Shown here: piece after piece, positions 22,920 to 33,096 of the stretch | Numbering within the stretch: the stretch's first letter is position 1 | How the letters are laid out: each line of letters starts with the position of its first letter | DNA from: Betaproteobacteria bacterium | GTDB lineage: Bacteria; Pseudomonadota; Gammaproteobacteria; Burkholderiales; Rhodocyclaceae | DNA: 53,039 nucleotides | NCBI GenBank assembly: GCA_028065725.1 | Contig: JAPTVL010000187.1 | Span: forward strand, 1 to 53,039 | Reading direction: 5' to 3' | The notes under the pieces: model-generated | What the model was told of the DNA's origin: nothing | Database searches by the model: none | Seen by the model: the letters and a program-made list of their open reading frames with translations, nothing else | Made by a program: the position numbers and the translations under genes

Positions 22920-24005
22920 TCAGTAAACAGCTTTGGGATAGGAGCCCAGCTCTTTGACGAAGCCGGCGCGATGACGCAGTTCTTCCAGCGCACGGGCGAC
23001 TGCCGGTTCGCTGCGATGGCCTTCGATGTCGATGTAGAACACATATTCCCAGCGGCTGCCGCCGAAGCCGCGCGCCGGACGCGATTCGAGCCGGCTCATG
23101 GAGACGCCGTTGTCGGCGAACGGCGCCAGCAGCTGGTAGACGGCACCCGGCCGGTTCTGCGCCGAGCACACCAGCGACGTCCGGTCCGCGCCCGAAGGCC
23201 CGGCATCGTGATCGGCGATGATGACGAAGCGCGTGGTGTTGTTCGGGTCGTCCTCGATGTTGGCGGCAAGGATATTCAACGCATACAGCTCCGCCGCCGC
23301 ATCGCCGGCAATCGCCACGGCACCCGCTTCGGCGGCAGCCAGGCGGGCCGCCTCGGCATTGCTCGCCACCGGCACGCGCGGCACCTGCGGCAGGTTGCGG
23401 TTGAGCCATTCGTGGCACTGCGCCAGCGATTGCGCATGGGAATAGATTCGCGCCACGTCGCCTAGGGCGGCACATTTCCCCATCAGGTTGTGATGGATCG
23501 GCAGATTGATCTCGCCGCATACCTTGAGCGGCGACGACAGCAGCAGATCCAGCGAACGGCCGATGGCGCCTTCGGTCGAATTCTCGATCGGCACCACACC
23601 GTAATGGGCGTTGCCGGATTCGATGGTCCTGAATACGTCATCGATGGCCGGGCATGGCTGCAGGGTCGGTGCGCCGCCAAAATGCTTGCGCGCGGCGGCT
23701 TCGGAATAAGTGCCGGCCGGTCCCAGGTAGGCGATGGTCAGCGGCTGCTCCAGGGCCAGGCAGGCGGACATGACTTCGCGCACGATGCGCTGCGCCGCAA
23801 CGGCAGGAAGCGGGCCCGGATTGCGCTCGGCGACCCGGCGCAGCACCTGCGCTTCGCGTTCCGGCCGGTAGATGTTGCCCTGCTTGATCTCGCCGATCCG
23901 GTGCGCGAGCTTGGCCCGTTCGTTGACCAAGCGCAGCAGTTCGCCGTCGATCGCGTCGATTCCCTCGCGCAGCCTGCCCAGCTCCTGCGGATCGTCGGCG
24001 GCCAC
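22920..24005 (-). CDS. pheA: Bifunctional chorismate mutase / prephenate dehydratase (P-protein)
   Basis: Makes phenylpyruvate from chorismate. The 361 residues have a chorismate mutase domain first (LREGIDAIDGELLRLVNERA, about 10-90). The dehydratase domain follows (IAYLGPAGTYSEAAARKHFG near 93; PIENSTEGAIGRSLDLL near 147). A C-terminal ACT domain carries the phenylalanine-binding ESRPARGFGG near 305, so feedback inhibition by phenylalanine is expected. It starts 2 bases after the serA stop, so translation is probably coupled. Length is typical of the proteobacterial P-protein. Confidence 0.96.
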   Translation of the reverse strand: MAADDPQELGRLREGIDAIDGELLRLVNERAKLAHRIGEIKQGNIYRPEREAQVLRRVAERNPGPLPAVAAQRIVREVMSACLALEQPLTIAYLGPAGTYSEAAARKHFGGAPTLQPCPAIDDVFRTIESGNAHYGVVPIENSTEGAIGRSLDLLLSSPLKVCGEINLPIHHNLMGKCAALGDVARIYSHAQSLAQCHEWLNRNLPQVPRVPVASNAEAARLAAAEAGAVAIAGDAAAELYALNILAANIEDDPNNTTRFVIIADHDAGPSGADRTSLVCSAQNRPGAVYQLLAPFADNGVSMSRLESRPARGFGGSRWEYVFYIDIEGHRSEPAVARALEELRHRAGFVKELGSYPKAVY

Positions 24006-24007
24006 TG

Positions 24008-25192
24008 TCAGTTCTCCAGCGGCAGATACCGGACCGCCAGCACGCCGGCGATGCCGGCGATGGCGTCGATCGCCCCCTGCTTCACCTGGCTATCCACATC
24101 CAGCAGGGTATAGGCCATTTCGCCGCGCGACTTGTTCACCATGTTGTGGATGTTGAGGCCGGCACTGGCCATGGCGGTCGAAATCTGGCCGAGCATGTTG
24201 GGCACGTTGGAATTGGCCACGGCGATGCGGTAATTGGACTCGCGCGGCATGGTCACGTTCGGGAAGTTAACCGCGTTCTGCACGTTGCCGTGTTCCAGAT
24301 AGTCGCGCAACTGGTCGGCGACCATGATGGCGCAGTTCTCCTCCGCTTCGCGGGTCGAGGCACCCAGGTGCGGCAGGGCGATCACTCGCGGATGGCTATT
24401 GACGTGGGCGCTGGGGAAATCGCAGACATAGCAGCCCAGCTTCTTGTCCTCCAGCGCGGCCAGCACCGCAGCCTCGTCAACCACGCCCTCGCGGGAGAAG
24501 TTGAGCAGCACCGCGTCATGCTTGACGTGCGTCAGCATCTCGGCATTGATCATCCTGCGCGTGGCGTCGACCAGCGGTACGTGCAGGGTGATGAAATTGG
24601 AATGCTTGAGCACTTCGGCCACGCTGTTGGCCTTCTTCACCTGCGAAGGCAGGCTCCAGGCGGCATCGACGGTGATTTCCGGGTCGTAGCCGAGCACGTT
24701 CATGCCCAGCTTGATCGCCACATCCGCCACCAGGCAACCGATCTTGCCCAGGCCGATGACGCCCAACGTGTGCCCCGCCAGTTCGAAACCGGCGAAGTTC
24801 TTCTTGCCGTCCTCGACCTTCTTTTCCATTTCCGGGTCGTTGGCGTCGAGGGCGCCGACGAACTTCATCGCGCCGCCGATGTTGCGCGCCGACAGCAGCA
24901 TGCCGGCCACCACCAGTTCCTTGACCGCATTGGCATTGGCGCCGGGCGCGTTGAACACCGGCACGCCGCGCGCCGACATGGTCTTGACCGGGATGTTGTT
25001 GGTGCCGGCGCCGGCGCGACCGATGGCCTGCACCGATTGCGGGATGTCCATCGCATGCATGTCGGCCGAACGCACCATGATCGCGTCGGGATTCGCGATG
25101 TCCTTGCCGACGTTATAGCGTTCGGCCGGCAGGCGCTTGAGGCCGTTCTGCGAGATCTGGTTGAGGATCAGGACGTTGATCGGCTTAGCCAT
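24008..25192 (-). CDS. serA: D-3-phosphoglycerate dehydrogenase
   Basis: First step of serine synthesis. The 394 residues contain the substrate domain (VRSADMHAMDIP, GRAGAGTNNIPV), the NAD-binding HTLGVIGLGKIGCLVADVA near 145 and catalytic residues in PHLGASTREAEENCA near 275. A C-terminal ACT domain (IAVANSNVPNMLGQISTAMA) normally gives serine feedback. It overlaps serC by 8 bases. In many betaproteobacteria pheA follows serC directly; here serA is placed between, giving a serine pair in front of the aromatic genes. Confidence 0.94.
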   Translation of the reverse strand: MAKPINVLILNQISQNGLKRLPAERYNVGKDIANPDAIMVRSADMHAMDIPQSVQAIGRAGAGTNNIPVKTMSARGVPVFNAPGANANAVKELVVAGMLLSARNIGGAMKFVGALDANDPEMEKKVEDGKKNFAGFELAGHTLGVIGLGKIGCLVADVAIKLGMNVLGYDPEITVDAAWSLPSQVKKANSVAEVLKHSNFITLHVPLVDATRRMINAEMLTHVKHDAVLLNFSREGVVDEAAVLAALEDKKLGCYVCDFPSAHVNSHPRVIALPHLGASTREAEENCAIMVADQLRDYLEHGNVQNAVNFPNVTMPRESNYRIAVANSNVPNMLGQISTAMASAGLNIHNMVNKSRGEMAYTLLDVDSQVKQGAIDAIAGIAGVLAVRYLPLEN

Positions 25193-26267
25193 GCTTCGCC
25201 TCGAATTCCTTCATGTAGGCGACCAGTGCAGCAACGCCCGCGACGGACATGGCGTTGTAGATCGAAGCGCGCATGCCGCCGACCGAGCGATGCCCCTTGA
25301 GCTGGACCATGCCCGCGGCCTTGGCGCCCTTGAGGAATTCCTCGTCGAGCGCCGCATCCTTGAGCGTGAAGGGCACGTTCATGCGCGAGCGGTCTTCCTT
25401 GCACACCGGGTTGGCGTAGAAGTTCGACGCGTCGATGCAGTCGTAGAGCATTTTGGCCTTGGCGATGTTCTGCTTCTCGATCGCCGTCAGACCGCCCTGC
25501 TGCTTGAGCCACTGGAACACCAGGCCGGCGATGTAGATGCCATAAGTGGGCGGCGTGTTGTACATCGAGTCGTTTTCGGCGTGGGTCTTGTAGTCCATCA
25601 TGGTCTGCGGCGTCGGCACGCCCTTGCCGATCAGGTCGTCGCGGATGATGACGATGGTCAGGCCGGCCGGGCCGATGTTCTTCTGCGCGCCGGCGTAGAT
25701 CAGCCCGTACTTGCTGACGTCGATCGGCTTCGACAGGATGTTGGAGGACATGTCGCATACCAGCGGCACGTCGCCGGTTTCGGGCGTCCAGTGGAATTCG
25801 ACGCCGCCGATGGTCTCGTTGCCGGTGTAATGGACGAAGGCGGCATCCTTGTCCAGCTTCCAGTCCTTTTGTGCCGGTGCGTAAGTGAACTTGCCCTCCT
25901 CGCTGCTGGCGACGATATTCACCTTGCCGAAGGCCTTGGCCGCCTTGATGGCCTTCTTGGCCCATTCGCCGGTATGCACGAAGTCTGCGCTGGCCTTGCC
26001 GGCAAACAGGTTCATCGGGATCATTTCGAACTGCAGCGTGGCGCCGCCCTGCAGGAACAGTACCTTGTAGTTGGTGGGGATCCCCATCAGTTCGCGCAGA
26101 TCGGCTTCCGCCTGGGCGTGGATGCCCATGTATTCCTTGCCGCGATGGCTCATTTCCATGACCGACTGGCCGCTGCCATGCCAGTCGAGAAGTTCGTCGG
26201 CCGCTTGCTTGAGTACGGTTTCGGGTAGTGCCGCGGGTCCCGCGCTGAAATTGAAAATTCGTGCCAT
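25185..26267 (-). CDS. serC: Phosphoserine aminotransferase
   Basis: PLP enzyme converting 3-phosphohydroxypyruvate to phosphoserine, also used in pyridoxine synthesis. The 360 residues begin MARIFNFSAGPAALPETVL, a family signature. They include EMSHRGKEYMGI, FLQGGATLQFEMIPMNLF, DMSSNILSKPIDVSKYG and the PLP-lysine GLIYAGAQKNIGPAGLTIVI near 200. AGGxx-like RSVGGMRASIYNAM is near the end. The start at 26267 has a GGAGG-like site (AACCAGCCTCCGG read on the other strand) about 7 bases upstream. The 119 bases to gyrA show nothing definite. Confidence 0.96.
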   Translation of the reverse strand: MARIFNFSAGPAALPETVLKQAADELLDWHGSGQSVMEMSHRGKEYMGIHAQAEADLRELMGIPTNYKVLFLQGGATLQFEMIPMNLFAGKASADFVHTGEWAKKAIKAAKAFGKVNIVASSEEGKFTYAPAQKDWKLDKDAAFVHYTGNETIGGVEFHWTPETGDVPLVCDMSSNILSKPIDVSKYGLIYAGAQKNIGPAGLTIVIIRDDLIGKGVPTPQTMMDYKTHAENDSMYNTPPTYGIYIAGLVFQWLKQQGGLTAIEKQNIAKAKMLYDCIDASNFYANPVCKEDRSRMNVPFTLKDAALDEEFLKGAKAAGMVQLKGHRSVGGMRASIYNAMSVAGVAALVAYMKEFEAKHG

Positions 26268-26386
26268 AACCAGCCTCCGGAAGTGACTAAATCAAGTTGG
26301 AAAAATTCGGAAAATCAATAGAATACAGGATACCGTATACATTAATCGTTGGCTTGTCAGGTCCGCTCGCACCGGATATGCCCGGG

Positions 26387-28975
26387 TTATTGCGCTCCGT
26401 CTTCGCCAGCCAGGTCGGCAACCGGATCTTCTTCCTCGGTTTCGATGACCTTTTCCACGCCGGCGAGATAGGTGCCCTCGTCCAGATTGATCAGCGTGAC
26501 ACCCTGGGTCGAACGGCTCATGACGCGAATGTCGGTGACCCGGGTACGGATCAGCACGCCGCCGGTCGAAATCAGCATGATCTCCTCGCGGGTTTCGCCG
26601 AGGCCGGCGAGCACGGCGGCAACCACCTTGCCATTGCGCTCGGAGGTCTGGATCGCTATCATGCCCTTGGTGCCGCGCCCGTGCCGGGTGTACTCGGCAA
26701 TCGGGGTGCGTTTGCCGAAACCGTTTTCGGTCGCGGTCAGCACCGAATAGTCTTCGCTGTCGGCCACCAGCATGGAAATCACCTGCTGCTCCCCTTCCAG
26801 CATCATGCCGCGCACGCCGCGCGCTTCGCGACCCATGGGCCGCACATCGTCCTCGGCAAAGCGCACGGCCTTGCCCGCATCGGAGAACAGCATCACGTCG
26901 CACTGGCCGTTGGTGATGGCAACCCCGATCAAACGATCACCCTCGTCCAGTCCGACGGCGATGATGCCCGCCTTGCGCGGATTGGCAAAGTTGGTCAGTG
27001 GCGTCTTTTTCACCGTTCCCATGCCGGTCGCCATGAAGACGAAGTGCTCCTCGTCGAACTCCTTGACCGGCAGGATCGCGGTGATCTTCTCGCCCTCCTC
27101 GAGCGGGAACAGATTGACGATCGGCTTGCCGCGCGAGGCGCGCTGTCCTTCGGGTGCTTCATAGACCTTGAGCCAGTAGACCCGGCCACGACTGGAAAAG
27201 CACAGGATGTAGTCGTGGGTATTGGCCACGAACAGGCGATCGACGAAATCATCTTCCTTGATCGCCGCCGCCTGCTTGCCACGCCCGCCGCGGCGCTGGG
27301 ACCGATAATCGGCCAGCGGCTGGCGCTTGATGTAGCCGGTATGCGACAGCGTGACTACCATGTCTTCGCGGACAATCAGGTCTTCGAAATTGATGTCGGC
27401 GGTGCTGAGTACGATTTCGGAGCGCCGCGCATCGCCGAACTGCGCCTTCACTGCCGCAAGTTCGTCGCCAATGATGGTGGTGATGCGCTCCGGCTTGGCC
27501 AGTATGTCGAGCAGGTCGACGATCTGTTCCATCATCTCCTGGTATTCGGCGACGATCTTGTCCTGCTCCAGCCCGGTCAGGCGCTGCAGGCGCAGTTCGA
27601 GAATCGCCTGGGCCTGGGCATCCGACAGCAGGTAGCCGTTGGCCGACAGACCGAACTCCGGACCGAGCCCGTCGGGGCGCGAGGACTCGGCCGCGACGCG
27701 GGACAGCATGCCTTCCACCAGGGTGGAACGCCAGGTGCGTGCCATCAGGCCGCGTTTGGCTTCCACCGGGGTCTGCGCGGCCTTGATCAGGGCGATGATT
27801 TCATCGACATTCGACAGCGCGACGGCCAGGCCTTCGAGGATGTGGCCGCGCTCGCGCGCCTTGCGCAGTTCGAACACCGTGCGCCGCGTGATGACCTCGC
27901 GCCGATGGGCGAGGAAGCACTGCAGCATATCCTTCAGATTCAGCAGCTTGGGGCGGCCATCGACCAGCGCCACCATGTTCATGCCAAAGGTATCCTGCAA
28001 CTGCGTCTGCTTGTAGAGATGGTTCAGCACCACCTCCGGTACCTGGCCCTTTTTCAGTTCGATGACCAGGCGCATGCCCGACTTGTCCGACTCGTCCTGG
28101 ATGTGGGCGATGCCCTCGATCTTCTTCTCGTGCACCAGCTCGGCAATCTTTTCCTGCAGCGTCTTCTTGTTGACCTGGTAGGGCAGTTCATCGACCACGA
28201 TGGCCTGCCGCCCGCTACGCGGCAAGTCCTCGATGTGGGTGCGCGCGCGCATGATCACGCGGCCGCGGCCCGTGAGGTAGCCGTCGCGCACGCCGGACAC
28301 GCCATAGATCAGGCCGGCAGTGGGAAAGTCCGGCGCGGGAATGATGTTGATCAGTTCGTCAATCGTGGTTTCCGGCTTGGCCAGCAAAGCCTGGCAGGCA
28401 TCCACCACCTCGTTGAGATTGTGCGGCGGAATATTGGTCGCCATGCCGACGGCAATCCCCGAAGAGCCATTGATCAGCAGATTCGGGATGCGCGCCGGGA
28501 GAATCAGCGGCTCCTGCTCGGAACCGTCGTAGTTCGGTCCGAAATCGACGGTTTCCTTGTCGATGTCGAGCAGCAACTCGTGTCCGATGCGTGCCATGCG
28601 CACTTCGGTGTAGCGCATGGCCGCTGCGCTGTCGCCGTCCACCGAGCCGAAGTTGCCCTGGCCGTCGACCAGCATGTAGCGCAGCGAAAAGTCCTGCGCC
28701 ATGCGCACGATGGTGTCGTAGACCGCGGTGTCGCCGTGCGGGTGATACTTGCCGATGACGTCGCCGACGATGCGCGCCGACTTCTTGTAGGCCCGGTTCC
28801 AGTCGTTGTTGAGTTCGTGCATGGCGAACAGCACGCGGCGATGCACGGGCTTGAGGCCGTCCCGCACGTCCGGCAGAGCACGCCCGACGATTACGCTCAT
28901 GGCGTAATCCAGATAGGAGTGGCGCATCTCCTCTTCGAGGCTGATCGGGAGCGTTTCTTTGGCGAACGATGTCAT
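26387..28975 (-). CDS. gyrA: DNA gyrase subunit A
   Basis: Breakage-reunion subunit of gyrase, 862 residues. The catalytic tyrosine is at 122 ([11 protein letters not shown]), the same number as in E. coli. The quinolone region reads [17 protein letters not shown], with Thr at 83 and Asp at 87; Thr83 is a natural state in several proteobacteria, not by itself a resistance change. The GyrA box [11 protein letters not shown] lies near 565, followed by beta-propeller blades ([22 protein letters not shown]). The acidic C-terminal tail [16 protein letters not shown] is normal. It heads the leftward serC-rpsA block and is divergent to the deaminase gene. Confidence 0.98.
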   Translation of the reverse strand: MTSFAKETLPISLEEEMRHSYLDYAMSVIVGRALPDVRDGLKPVHRRVLFAMHELNNDWNRAYKKSARIVGDVIGKYHPHGDTAVYDTIVRMAQDFSLRYMLVDGQGNFGSVDGDSAAAMRYTEVRMARIGHELLLDIDKETVDFGPNYDGSEQEPLILPARIPNLLINGSSGIAVGMATNIPPHNLNEVVDACQALLAKPETTIDELINIIPAPDFPTAGLIYGVSGVRDGYLTGRGRVIMRARTHIEDLPRSGRQAIVVDELPYQVNKKTLQEKIAELVHEKKIEGIAHIQDESDKSGMRLVIELKKGQVPEVVLNHLYKQTQLQDTFGMNMVALVDGRPKLLNLKDMLQCFLAHRREVITRRTVFELRKARERGHILEGLAVALSNVDEIIALIKAAQTPVEAKRGLMARTWRSTLVEGMLSRVAAESSRPDGLGPEFGLSANGYLLSDAQAQAILELRLQRLTGLEQDKIVAEYQEMMEQIVDLLDILAKPERITTIIGDELAAVKAQFGDARRSEIVLSTADINFEDLIVREDMVVTLSHTGYIKRQPLADYRSQRRGGRGKQAAAIKEDDFVDRLFVANTHDYILCFSSRGRVYWLKVYEAPEGQRASRGKPIVNLFPLEEGEKITAILPVKEFDEEHFVFMATGMGTVKKTPLTNFANPRKAGIIAVGLDEGDRLIGVAITNGQCDVMLFSDAGKAVRFAEDDVRPMGREARGVRGMMLEGEQQVISMLVADSEDYSVLTATENGFGKRTPIAEYTRHGRGTKGMIAIQTSERNGKVVAAVLAGLGETREEIMLISTGGVLIRTRVTDIRVMSRSTQGVTLINLDEGTYLAGVEKVIETEEEDPVADLAGEDGAQ

Positions 28976-29090
28976 TTAGGCTAGCCTCAGCCGACTTGCG
29001 ACTGGCGATGGCATAAAAGAGAGCAATTTTAGCATGCACGACTAGCCCGGGCGGGTTGTTCCAAGCATCCAAATCTGGTTGAATCGCGAC

Positions 29091-30434
29091 ATGAATCCCC
29101 CCGCCGCTCCGCGCAGCTTGCCCGCCGACGTGGATCTCCTGATCCGCCCCGAATGGATCATCCCGATCGAACCCGCCGGAGTGACGCTTTCCGGTCATGC
29201 GCTGGCGATAAGCGACGGCCGCATCGTCGCCCTGCTCCCGAATGATGAAGCACTGCAGCGCTTTCGGCCGCGACAAACGCTGGATCTGCCCGGCCAGGTA
29301 GTGCTGCCCGGACTGGTCAACCTGCACACCCACGCTGCGATGAACCTGCTGCGTGGCTATGCCGACGACCTGCCGCTGATGCGTTGGCTTTCCGAGCGCA
29401 TCTGGCCGGCCGAGGCGCGCCACGCCGGACCGGATTTCGTGCATGCAGGCAGTCTGCTGGCGTGCGCCGAAATGCTGCGCGGCGGCGTCACCACCTTCAA
29501 CGACATGTATTTCTTCCCGGAGGCAACCGCTTCCGCCGCAAAGCGGCTCGGCATGCGCGCCGTCCTGGGCATCATCACCATCGAGTTTCCCACCCGCTAC
29601 GCGGCAGATGCAGACGATTATCTGGCCAAGGGGCTGGCGATCCGTGACGAGTTGGGCGGCGATCCCCTGCTCAGCTTCTGCCTTGCTCCGCATGCACCCT
29701 ATACCGTTGCCGACAAGACGTTCAGGAAGATCGCCACGCTCGCCGCACAACTGGAACTGCCTGTGCATATGCATGTGCATGAAACCCGCCATGAGATAGA
29801 AGAAAGTCTCAAGCAGCATGGCGTGCGTCCCGTCGAGCGACTGCGGCGACTCGGATTGCTCGGGCCGCAACTGATCGCCGTGCATGCCGTCCATCTCGAC
29901 CCGGCAGAGATCGAGTTGCTGGCGCACGAGGGATGTCACCTGGCGCACTGCCCGACATCGAACATGAAACTTGGCAGCGGCATTCCGCCCATGGCGGCGA
30001 TTCAGTCGCGCGGCATGAATTTCGGACTCGGCACGGATGGCGCCGCGTCCAACAATCGCCTCGATCTGCTTCAGGAAATGCGCCATGCGGCACTGCTGGC
30101 CAAGGGCGCCAGCGAGAACGCAGAAGCGCTCGACGCGCACGCGGTGCTTTCCGCAGCTACGCTGGGAGGAGCGCGTGCGCTGGGACTGGACAGCGAGATC
30201 GGTTCGCTGCTTCCCGGCAAGGCCGCCGACTTGTGCGCAGTGCGTCTTGACGAGTGGTTGCTGCAACCCGGTTTTGATCCCGCCTCGCATCTGGTCTACG
30301 TTGCAGGCCGCGAGCAGGTCACCCATACCTGGGTTGCCGGCACCTTGGTAATGAGTGATGGTAAACTGGTAATAATTGGCATTTCCGAATTGCTTGACCT
30401 CGCGGGTTTGTGGCATACTCGTCTGACGTCCTGA
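29091..30434 (+). CDS. mtaD: TRZ/ATZ family amidohydrolase, probable 5-methylthioadenosine/S-adenosylhomocysteine deaminase
   Basis: Metal-dependent hydrolase of 447 residues. The metal site appears as LVNLHTHAAMNLLRGYADD near 75, with APHAPYTVADKTFRK, HMHVHETRHEIEESL, VHAVHLDPAEIE and FGLGTDGAASNNRLDLLQEM supplying the remaining His and Asp ligands. These motifs, with LPLMRWLSERIWPAEAR, are those of the MTA/SAH deaminase branch. A chlorohydrolase-type activity cannot be excluded. The ATG at 29091 is preferred over a TTG 12 bases upstream. It opens the rightward deaminase-ompA-ubiG-gph series; in this lineage SAH removal beside the UbiG methyltransferase makes sense, but that link is inference. 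Confidence 0.85.
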   Translation: MNPPAAPRSLPADVDLLIRPEWIIPIEPAGVTLSGHALAISDGRIVALLPNDEALQRFRPRQTLDLPGQVVLPGLVNLHTHAAMNLLRGYADDLPLMRWLSERIWPAEARHAGPDFVHAGSLLACAEMLRGGVTTFNDMYFFPEATASAAKRLGMRAVLGIITIEFPTRYAADADDYLAKGLAIRDELGGDPLLSFCLAPHAPYTVADKTFRKIATLAAQLELPVHMHVHETRHEIEESLKQHGVRPVERLRRLGLLGPQLIAVHAVHLDPAEIELLAHEGCHLAHCPTSNMKLGSGIPPMAAIQSRGMNFGLGTDGAASNNRLDLLQEMRHAALLAKGASENAEALDAHAVLSAATLGGARALGLDSEIGSLLPGKAADLCAVRLDEWLLQPGFDPASHLVYVAGREQVTHTWVAGTLVMSDGKLVIIGISELLDLAGLWHTRLTS

Positions 30435-30505
30435 CGCCAAGCCGTGATCAGGGAAAAATGAAACATGGAATTTCGTCACAAATTAACCCAACATAAGGGG
30501 GAACA

Positions 30506-31177
30506 ATGATCACTAGCGCCAAACATTCTCTGCTGCTCGCCACCTTGCTCGGCCTTTCCGCTTCTGCTTTTGCCCAGACGCCCGGAATCGATACCAAAGG
30601 CACCGTCGGCTATGCAATCGATCAACGCGGTTATGTCGTCAAAAGCGGTACCGGCCTGTGCTGGCGTACCGGCTACTGGACCCCGGCCATGGCCATCGAG
30701 GAATGCGATCCGGATCTGGTGAAGAAGGCTGCACCCGCCGCTGCGCCGGCTGCACCTCCCGCCGCTGCACCTGCTCCTGCCGCCGCGCCGAAGCCCGCCG
30801 CACAGAAAGTGACGCTGGCCGCCGACGCCCTGTTCGACTTCAACAAGGCCGTTCTGCGCCCCGAAGGCAAAGACAAGCTGGACAAGCTTTCCAACGACAT
30901 CAAGGGTATCAAGCTCGAGGTAATCATCGCCGTCGGTCACGCTGACCGCTTCGGTACCGATGCCTATAACCAGAAGCTCTCCGAGAAGCGCGCCGAAGCC
31001 GTCAAGGCTTATCTGGTCGGCAAGGGCGTCGAGCCGAATCGTGTCTACACCGAAGGCAAGGGTGAAAAGCAGCCAGTCACCAAGGCCGATCAGTGCAAGG
31101 GCCCGAAGAGCAAGAAGGTCATCGACTGCCTGCAGCCTGATCGTCGCGTCGAAATCGAAGTCATCGGCACTAGGTAA
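30506..31177 (+). CDS. OmpA family outer-membrane / peptidoglycan-binding protein
   Basis: A 223-residue secreted protein with a Sec signal peptide ([17 protein letters not shown], cleavage near residue 23). A short N-terminal domain with a possible disulphide ([16 protein letters not shown]) follows, then an Ala/Pro linker (about 75-108). The C-terminal OmpA domain binds peptidoglycan: [37 protein letters not shown] and [13 protein letters not shown]. There is no eight-strand beta-barrel, so it is of the short type common upstream of ubiG in betaproteobacteria. AAGGGGG lies 7 bases before the ATG. A strong terminator follows. Confidence 0.92.
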   Translation: MITSAKHSLLLATLLGLSASAFAQTPGIDTKGTVGYAIDQRGYVVKSGTGLCWRTGYWTPAMAIEECDPDLVKKAAPAAAPAAPPAAAPAPAAAPKPAAQKVTLAADALFDFNKAVLRPEGKDKLDKLSNDIKGIKLEVIIAVGHADRFGTDAYNQKLSEKRAEAVKAYLVGKGVEPNRVYTEGKGEKQPVTKADQCKGPKSKKVIDCLQPDRRVEIEVIGTR

Positions 31178-31193
31178 TTTCGCCTGACTCCGG

Positions 31194-31221
31194 AAAAAGC
31201 CCTGCCCTGCAGGGCTTTTTT
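31194..31221 (+). terminator. Rho-independent terminator after the ompA-like gene
   Basis: AAAAAGCCCTG (31194-31204) and CAGGGCTTTTT (31210-31220) form an 11-base stem with a five-base loop, ending in six T residues (31216-31221). It sits 16 bases after the stop codon and before ubiG. Confidence 0.9.
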
Positions 31222-31242
31222 GTTGCAACCCGGGAAACCAGC

Positions 31243-31950
31243 ATGAATACAAGTACCAATGCCGATTCAAGGGAAATAGACAAGTTCGGGGAAGTTGCCC
31301 ATCGCTGGTGGGACCCGAACTCCGAATTTCGCCCGTTGCACGACATCAACCCCGCGCGCCTGAGCTGGATCGACAGCCATGCGGAACTCAAGGGCAAACG
31401 GGTAATCGACGTCGGCTGCGGCGGCGGGCTGCTGAGCGAAGGCATGGCGGCGCTGGGCGCGCAGGTCACCGGAATCGACCTTTCCGAAAAGGCTTTGGGC
31501 GTTGCCCGCCTGCATCTCTACGAGAGCGGCCATGCCATCGACTATCGCCTGATTTCGGCGGAAGCCATGGCGGCGGAGGCCCCGGCAAGCTTTGACCATG
31601 TCACCTGCCTGGAAATGCTGGAACACGTGCCCGATCCGGCCAGCACGGTAGCGGCCTGCGCCGCGCTGGTAAAGCCCGGCGGCCAGGTTTTTCTCTCGAC
31701 GCTCAACCGCAATGCCAAGGCCTACCTGCTGGCGGTGGTCGGGGCAGAATACCTGTTCAATCTGCTGCCGCGCGGCACCCACGACTACTCACGCTTCCTC
31801 AAGCCGGCCGAACTCGCTCGCCTGTGCCGCGCTGTCGGTCTGGACGTACTCGAAGTCATCGGCCTGCGCTACAACCCCTTCAGCCGCGAAGGCATGCTGG
31901 GCGGCGACACCGACGTCAATTATTTGCTCAGGGCGCAGCGCAGTGCCTGA
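31243..31950 (+). CDS. ubiG: Ubiquinone biosynthesis O-methyltransferase
   Basis: SAM-dependent methyltransferase acting at both O-methylation steps of ubiquinone synthesis. The 235 residues include [19 protein letters not shown] near the N-terminus and motif [21 protein letters not shown] near 53. [13 protein letters not shown] and [20 protein letters not shown] follow. The last includes the hydrophobic segment reported to bind membrane lipid in UbiG. It overlaps the start of gph by 8 bases, so both are co-translated. The arrangement ubiG-gph is standard in betaproteobacteria and many gammaproteobacteria. Confidence 0.96.
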   Translation: MNTSTNADSREIDKFGEVAHRWWDPNSEFRPLHDINPARLSWIDSHAELKGKRVIDVGCGGGLLSEGMAALGAQVTGIDLSEKALGVARLHLYESGHAIDYRLISAEAMAAEAPASFDHVTCLEMLEHVPDPASTVAACAALVKPGGQVFLSTLNRNAKAYLLAVVGAEYLFNLLPRGTHDYSRFLKPAELARLCRAVGLDVLEVIGLRYNPFSREGMLGGDTDVNYLLRAQRSA

Positions 31951-32602
31951 AGCCGTACTGTTCGACCTCGACGGTACGCTGGCCGACACCGCGCCCGACC
32001 TGGGCGCCGCCATGAATCAATTGCTGCAGGAGCGGGGACGCGACCCGCTGCCCCTGGAAATGCTGCGACCTCACGTGTCGTCAGGCGCCCGCGGCATGAT
32101 CGGCGCCAGCCTCGGCATCACGCCGGCGGATTCCGCCTATATCGCCCTTCAACAAAGGTTTCTGAGCATTTACCAGGACGCGCTGTGCGTCGGCACTCGG
32201 CTGTTCGACGGCATGGCCGAGCACCTCGACGAACTCGATGCCCGCACGATTCCCTGGGGCATCGTGACCAACAAGTCGCAACGCTTTGCCATCCCCCTCA
32301 TGGAAGGGCTGGGCCTGCGCCAGCGCTCTGCCTGCATCGTCTGCGGCGACAGCGCGCAACGTGCCAAGCCCCATGGCCATCCGATGCAACTGGCCAGCGC
32401 CGTGATCGGGGTTGTCGCATCCGGCATCATCTACGTCGGCGACGACGAACGGGATGTCATCTCCGGCCGTGCCGTCGGCATGCAGACCGTCATCGCCGCC
32501 TGGGGCTATCTGGGCGACGGCAAGCCGCCGGCGCATTGGGGCGCCGACGCCATCGCCGCGTCGCCCGGAGAAATTCTGGGCATCGCCGCGGCAAACCGCT
32601 AG
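31943..32602 (+). CDS. gph: Phosphoglycolate phosphatase-like HAD hydrolase
   Basis: A 219-residue HAD phosphatase with motif [21 protein letters not shown] at the N-terminus, motif [17 protein letters not shown] near 105 and motif [20 protein letters not shown] near 165. Homologues beside ubiG remove phosphoglycolate or act as MurNAc-6-phosphate phosphatase (MupP). The start is GTG at 31943, overlapping ubiG by 8 bases. The frame is open much further upstream inside ubiG, but the HAD motif begins right after this GTG. Motif III reads [12 protein letters not shown], which is normal. Confidence 0.9.
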   Translation: MPEAVLFDLDGTLADTAPDLGAAMNQLLQERGRDPLPLEMLRPHVSSGARGMIGASLGITPADSAYIALQQRFLSIYQDALCVGTRLFDGMAEHLDELDARTIPWGIVTNKSQRFAIPLMEGLGLRQRSACIVCGDSAQRAKPHGHPMQLASAVIGVVASGIIYVGDDERDVISGRAVGMQTVIAAWGYLGDGKPPAHWGADAIAASPGEILGIAAANR

Positions 32603-32652
32603 AATCGCCCTTGCAATCCGCAGATCAGGCGCCATCTGATGTGCACCATGCA

Positions 32653-33015
32653 GGGGGCGACATGGCTTCGACATGGGTGACAAAGCATGCAGGGCATACC
32701 GAGGATCCGGGTACCTCGTAAATCCATCTGGAAAGCACTAACTGCCAACGACGAGCGTTTCGCTCTAGCCGCTTAATAACCGGCTGGCTTCCGAACTGGT
32801 TTGCTCCCGGACCAGGCAGCGCAAGCTGCATCGGAATCATAGACAGGAGATAAGGCCGTGCGGAGTCGCGATGCACGGTTCGAAAACCCAGCGAATCGCC
32901 AGCAACCAGCCTGTCCGTCGGCGTGTTGCGGGTTAAATCAAATGACGCGGCTAAGTATGTAGAACTGTATGTGGCGCACTTATGGACGCGGGTTCAATTC
33001 CCGCCGCCTCCACCA
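32653..33015 (+). ncRNA. ssrA: Transfer-messenger RNA (tmRNA)
   Basis: The 5' end GGGGGCGACATGGCTTCGACA pairs with the 3' end CGCCTCC (33005-33011), discriminator A and encoded CCA (33013-33015). Together they form the tRNA-like acceptor stem. GGTTCAATTCCCGCC gives the T arm. The tag frame starts GCC at 32744 and reads ANDERFALAA followed by TAA TAA (stop at 32774-32779), a betaproteobacterial tag. Length is 363 bases, a one-piece tmRNA. Its partner SmpB is at 4447-4896. The 3' end is a well-known integrase target, and an accessory island begins directly after it. Confidence 0.97.
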
Positions 33016-33020
33016 TTAAC

Positions 33021-33041
33021 AACTAATTAAATCAATTAGTT
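33021..33041. repeat. AT-rich dyad just after ssrA
   Basis: AACTAATT (33021-33028) and AATTAGTT (33034-33041) form a perfect eight-base inverted repeat with a five-base spacer, six bases after the tmRNA CCA end. Its position at the junction between tmRNA and island fits a core-type recombinase site. That role is inference. Confidence 0.5.
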
Positions 33042-33044
33042 ACG

Positions 33045-33077
33045 AATAGCCAGCAAGCAATTGCTGGCTATTTTTTT
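33045..33077 (+). terminator. Rho-independent terminator after ssrA
   Basis: AATAGCCAGCAA (33045-33056) pairs with TTGCTGGCTATT (33061-33072) around a GCAA tetraloop and is followed by a run of seven T residues (33071-33077). It ends transcription of the tmRNA. Confidence 0.92.
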
Positions 33078-33096
33078 GGGCTTTTTAGGGTAGGTT

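Noticed and set aside
26470..26500. GyrA Thr83 as a quinolone resistance change
   Set aside because: Thr at this position is the natural residue in several proteobacteria, Asp87 is unchanged, and the codon lies near 28730, so no acquired change can be argued.
26297..28984. 895-residue open frame on the plus strand opposite gyrA
   Set aside because: It is the mirror of a high-GC gene; gyrA on the other strand has all catalytic motifs, and the plus frame resembles no protein family.
28359..30479. 706-residue minus-strand frame across the gyrA start and the deaminase gene
   Set aside because: Overlaps two recognised genes in other frames and shows no motif.
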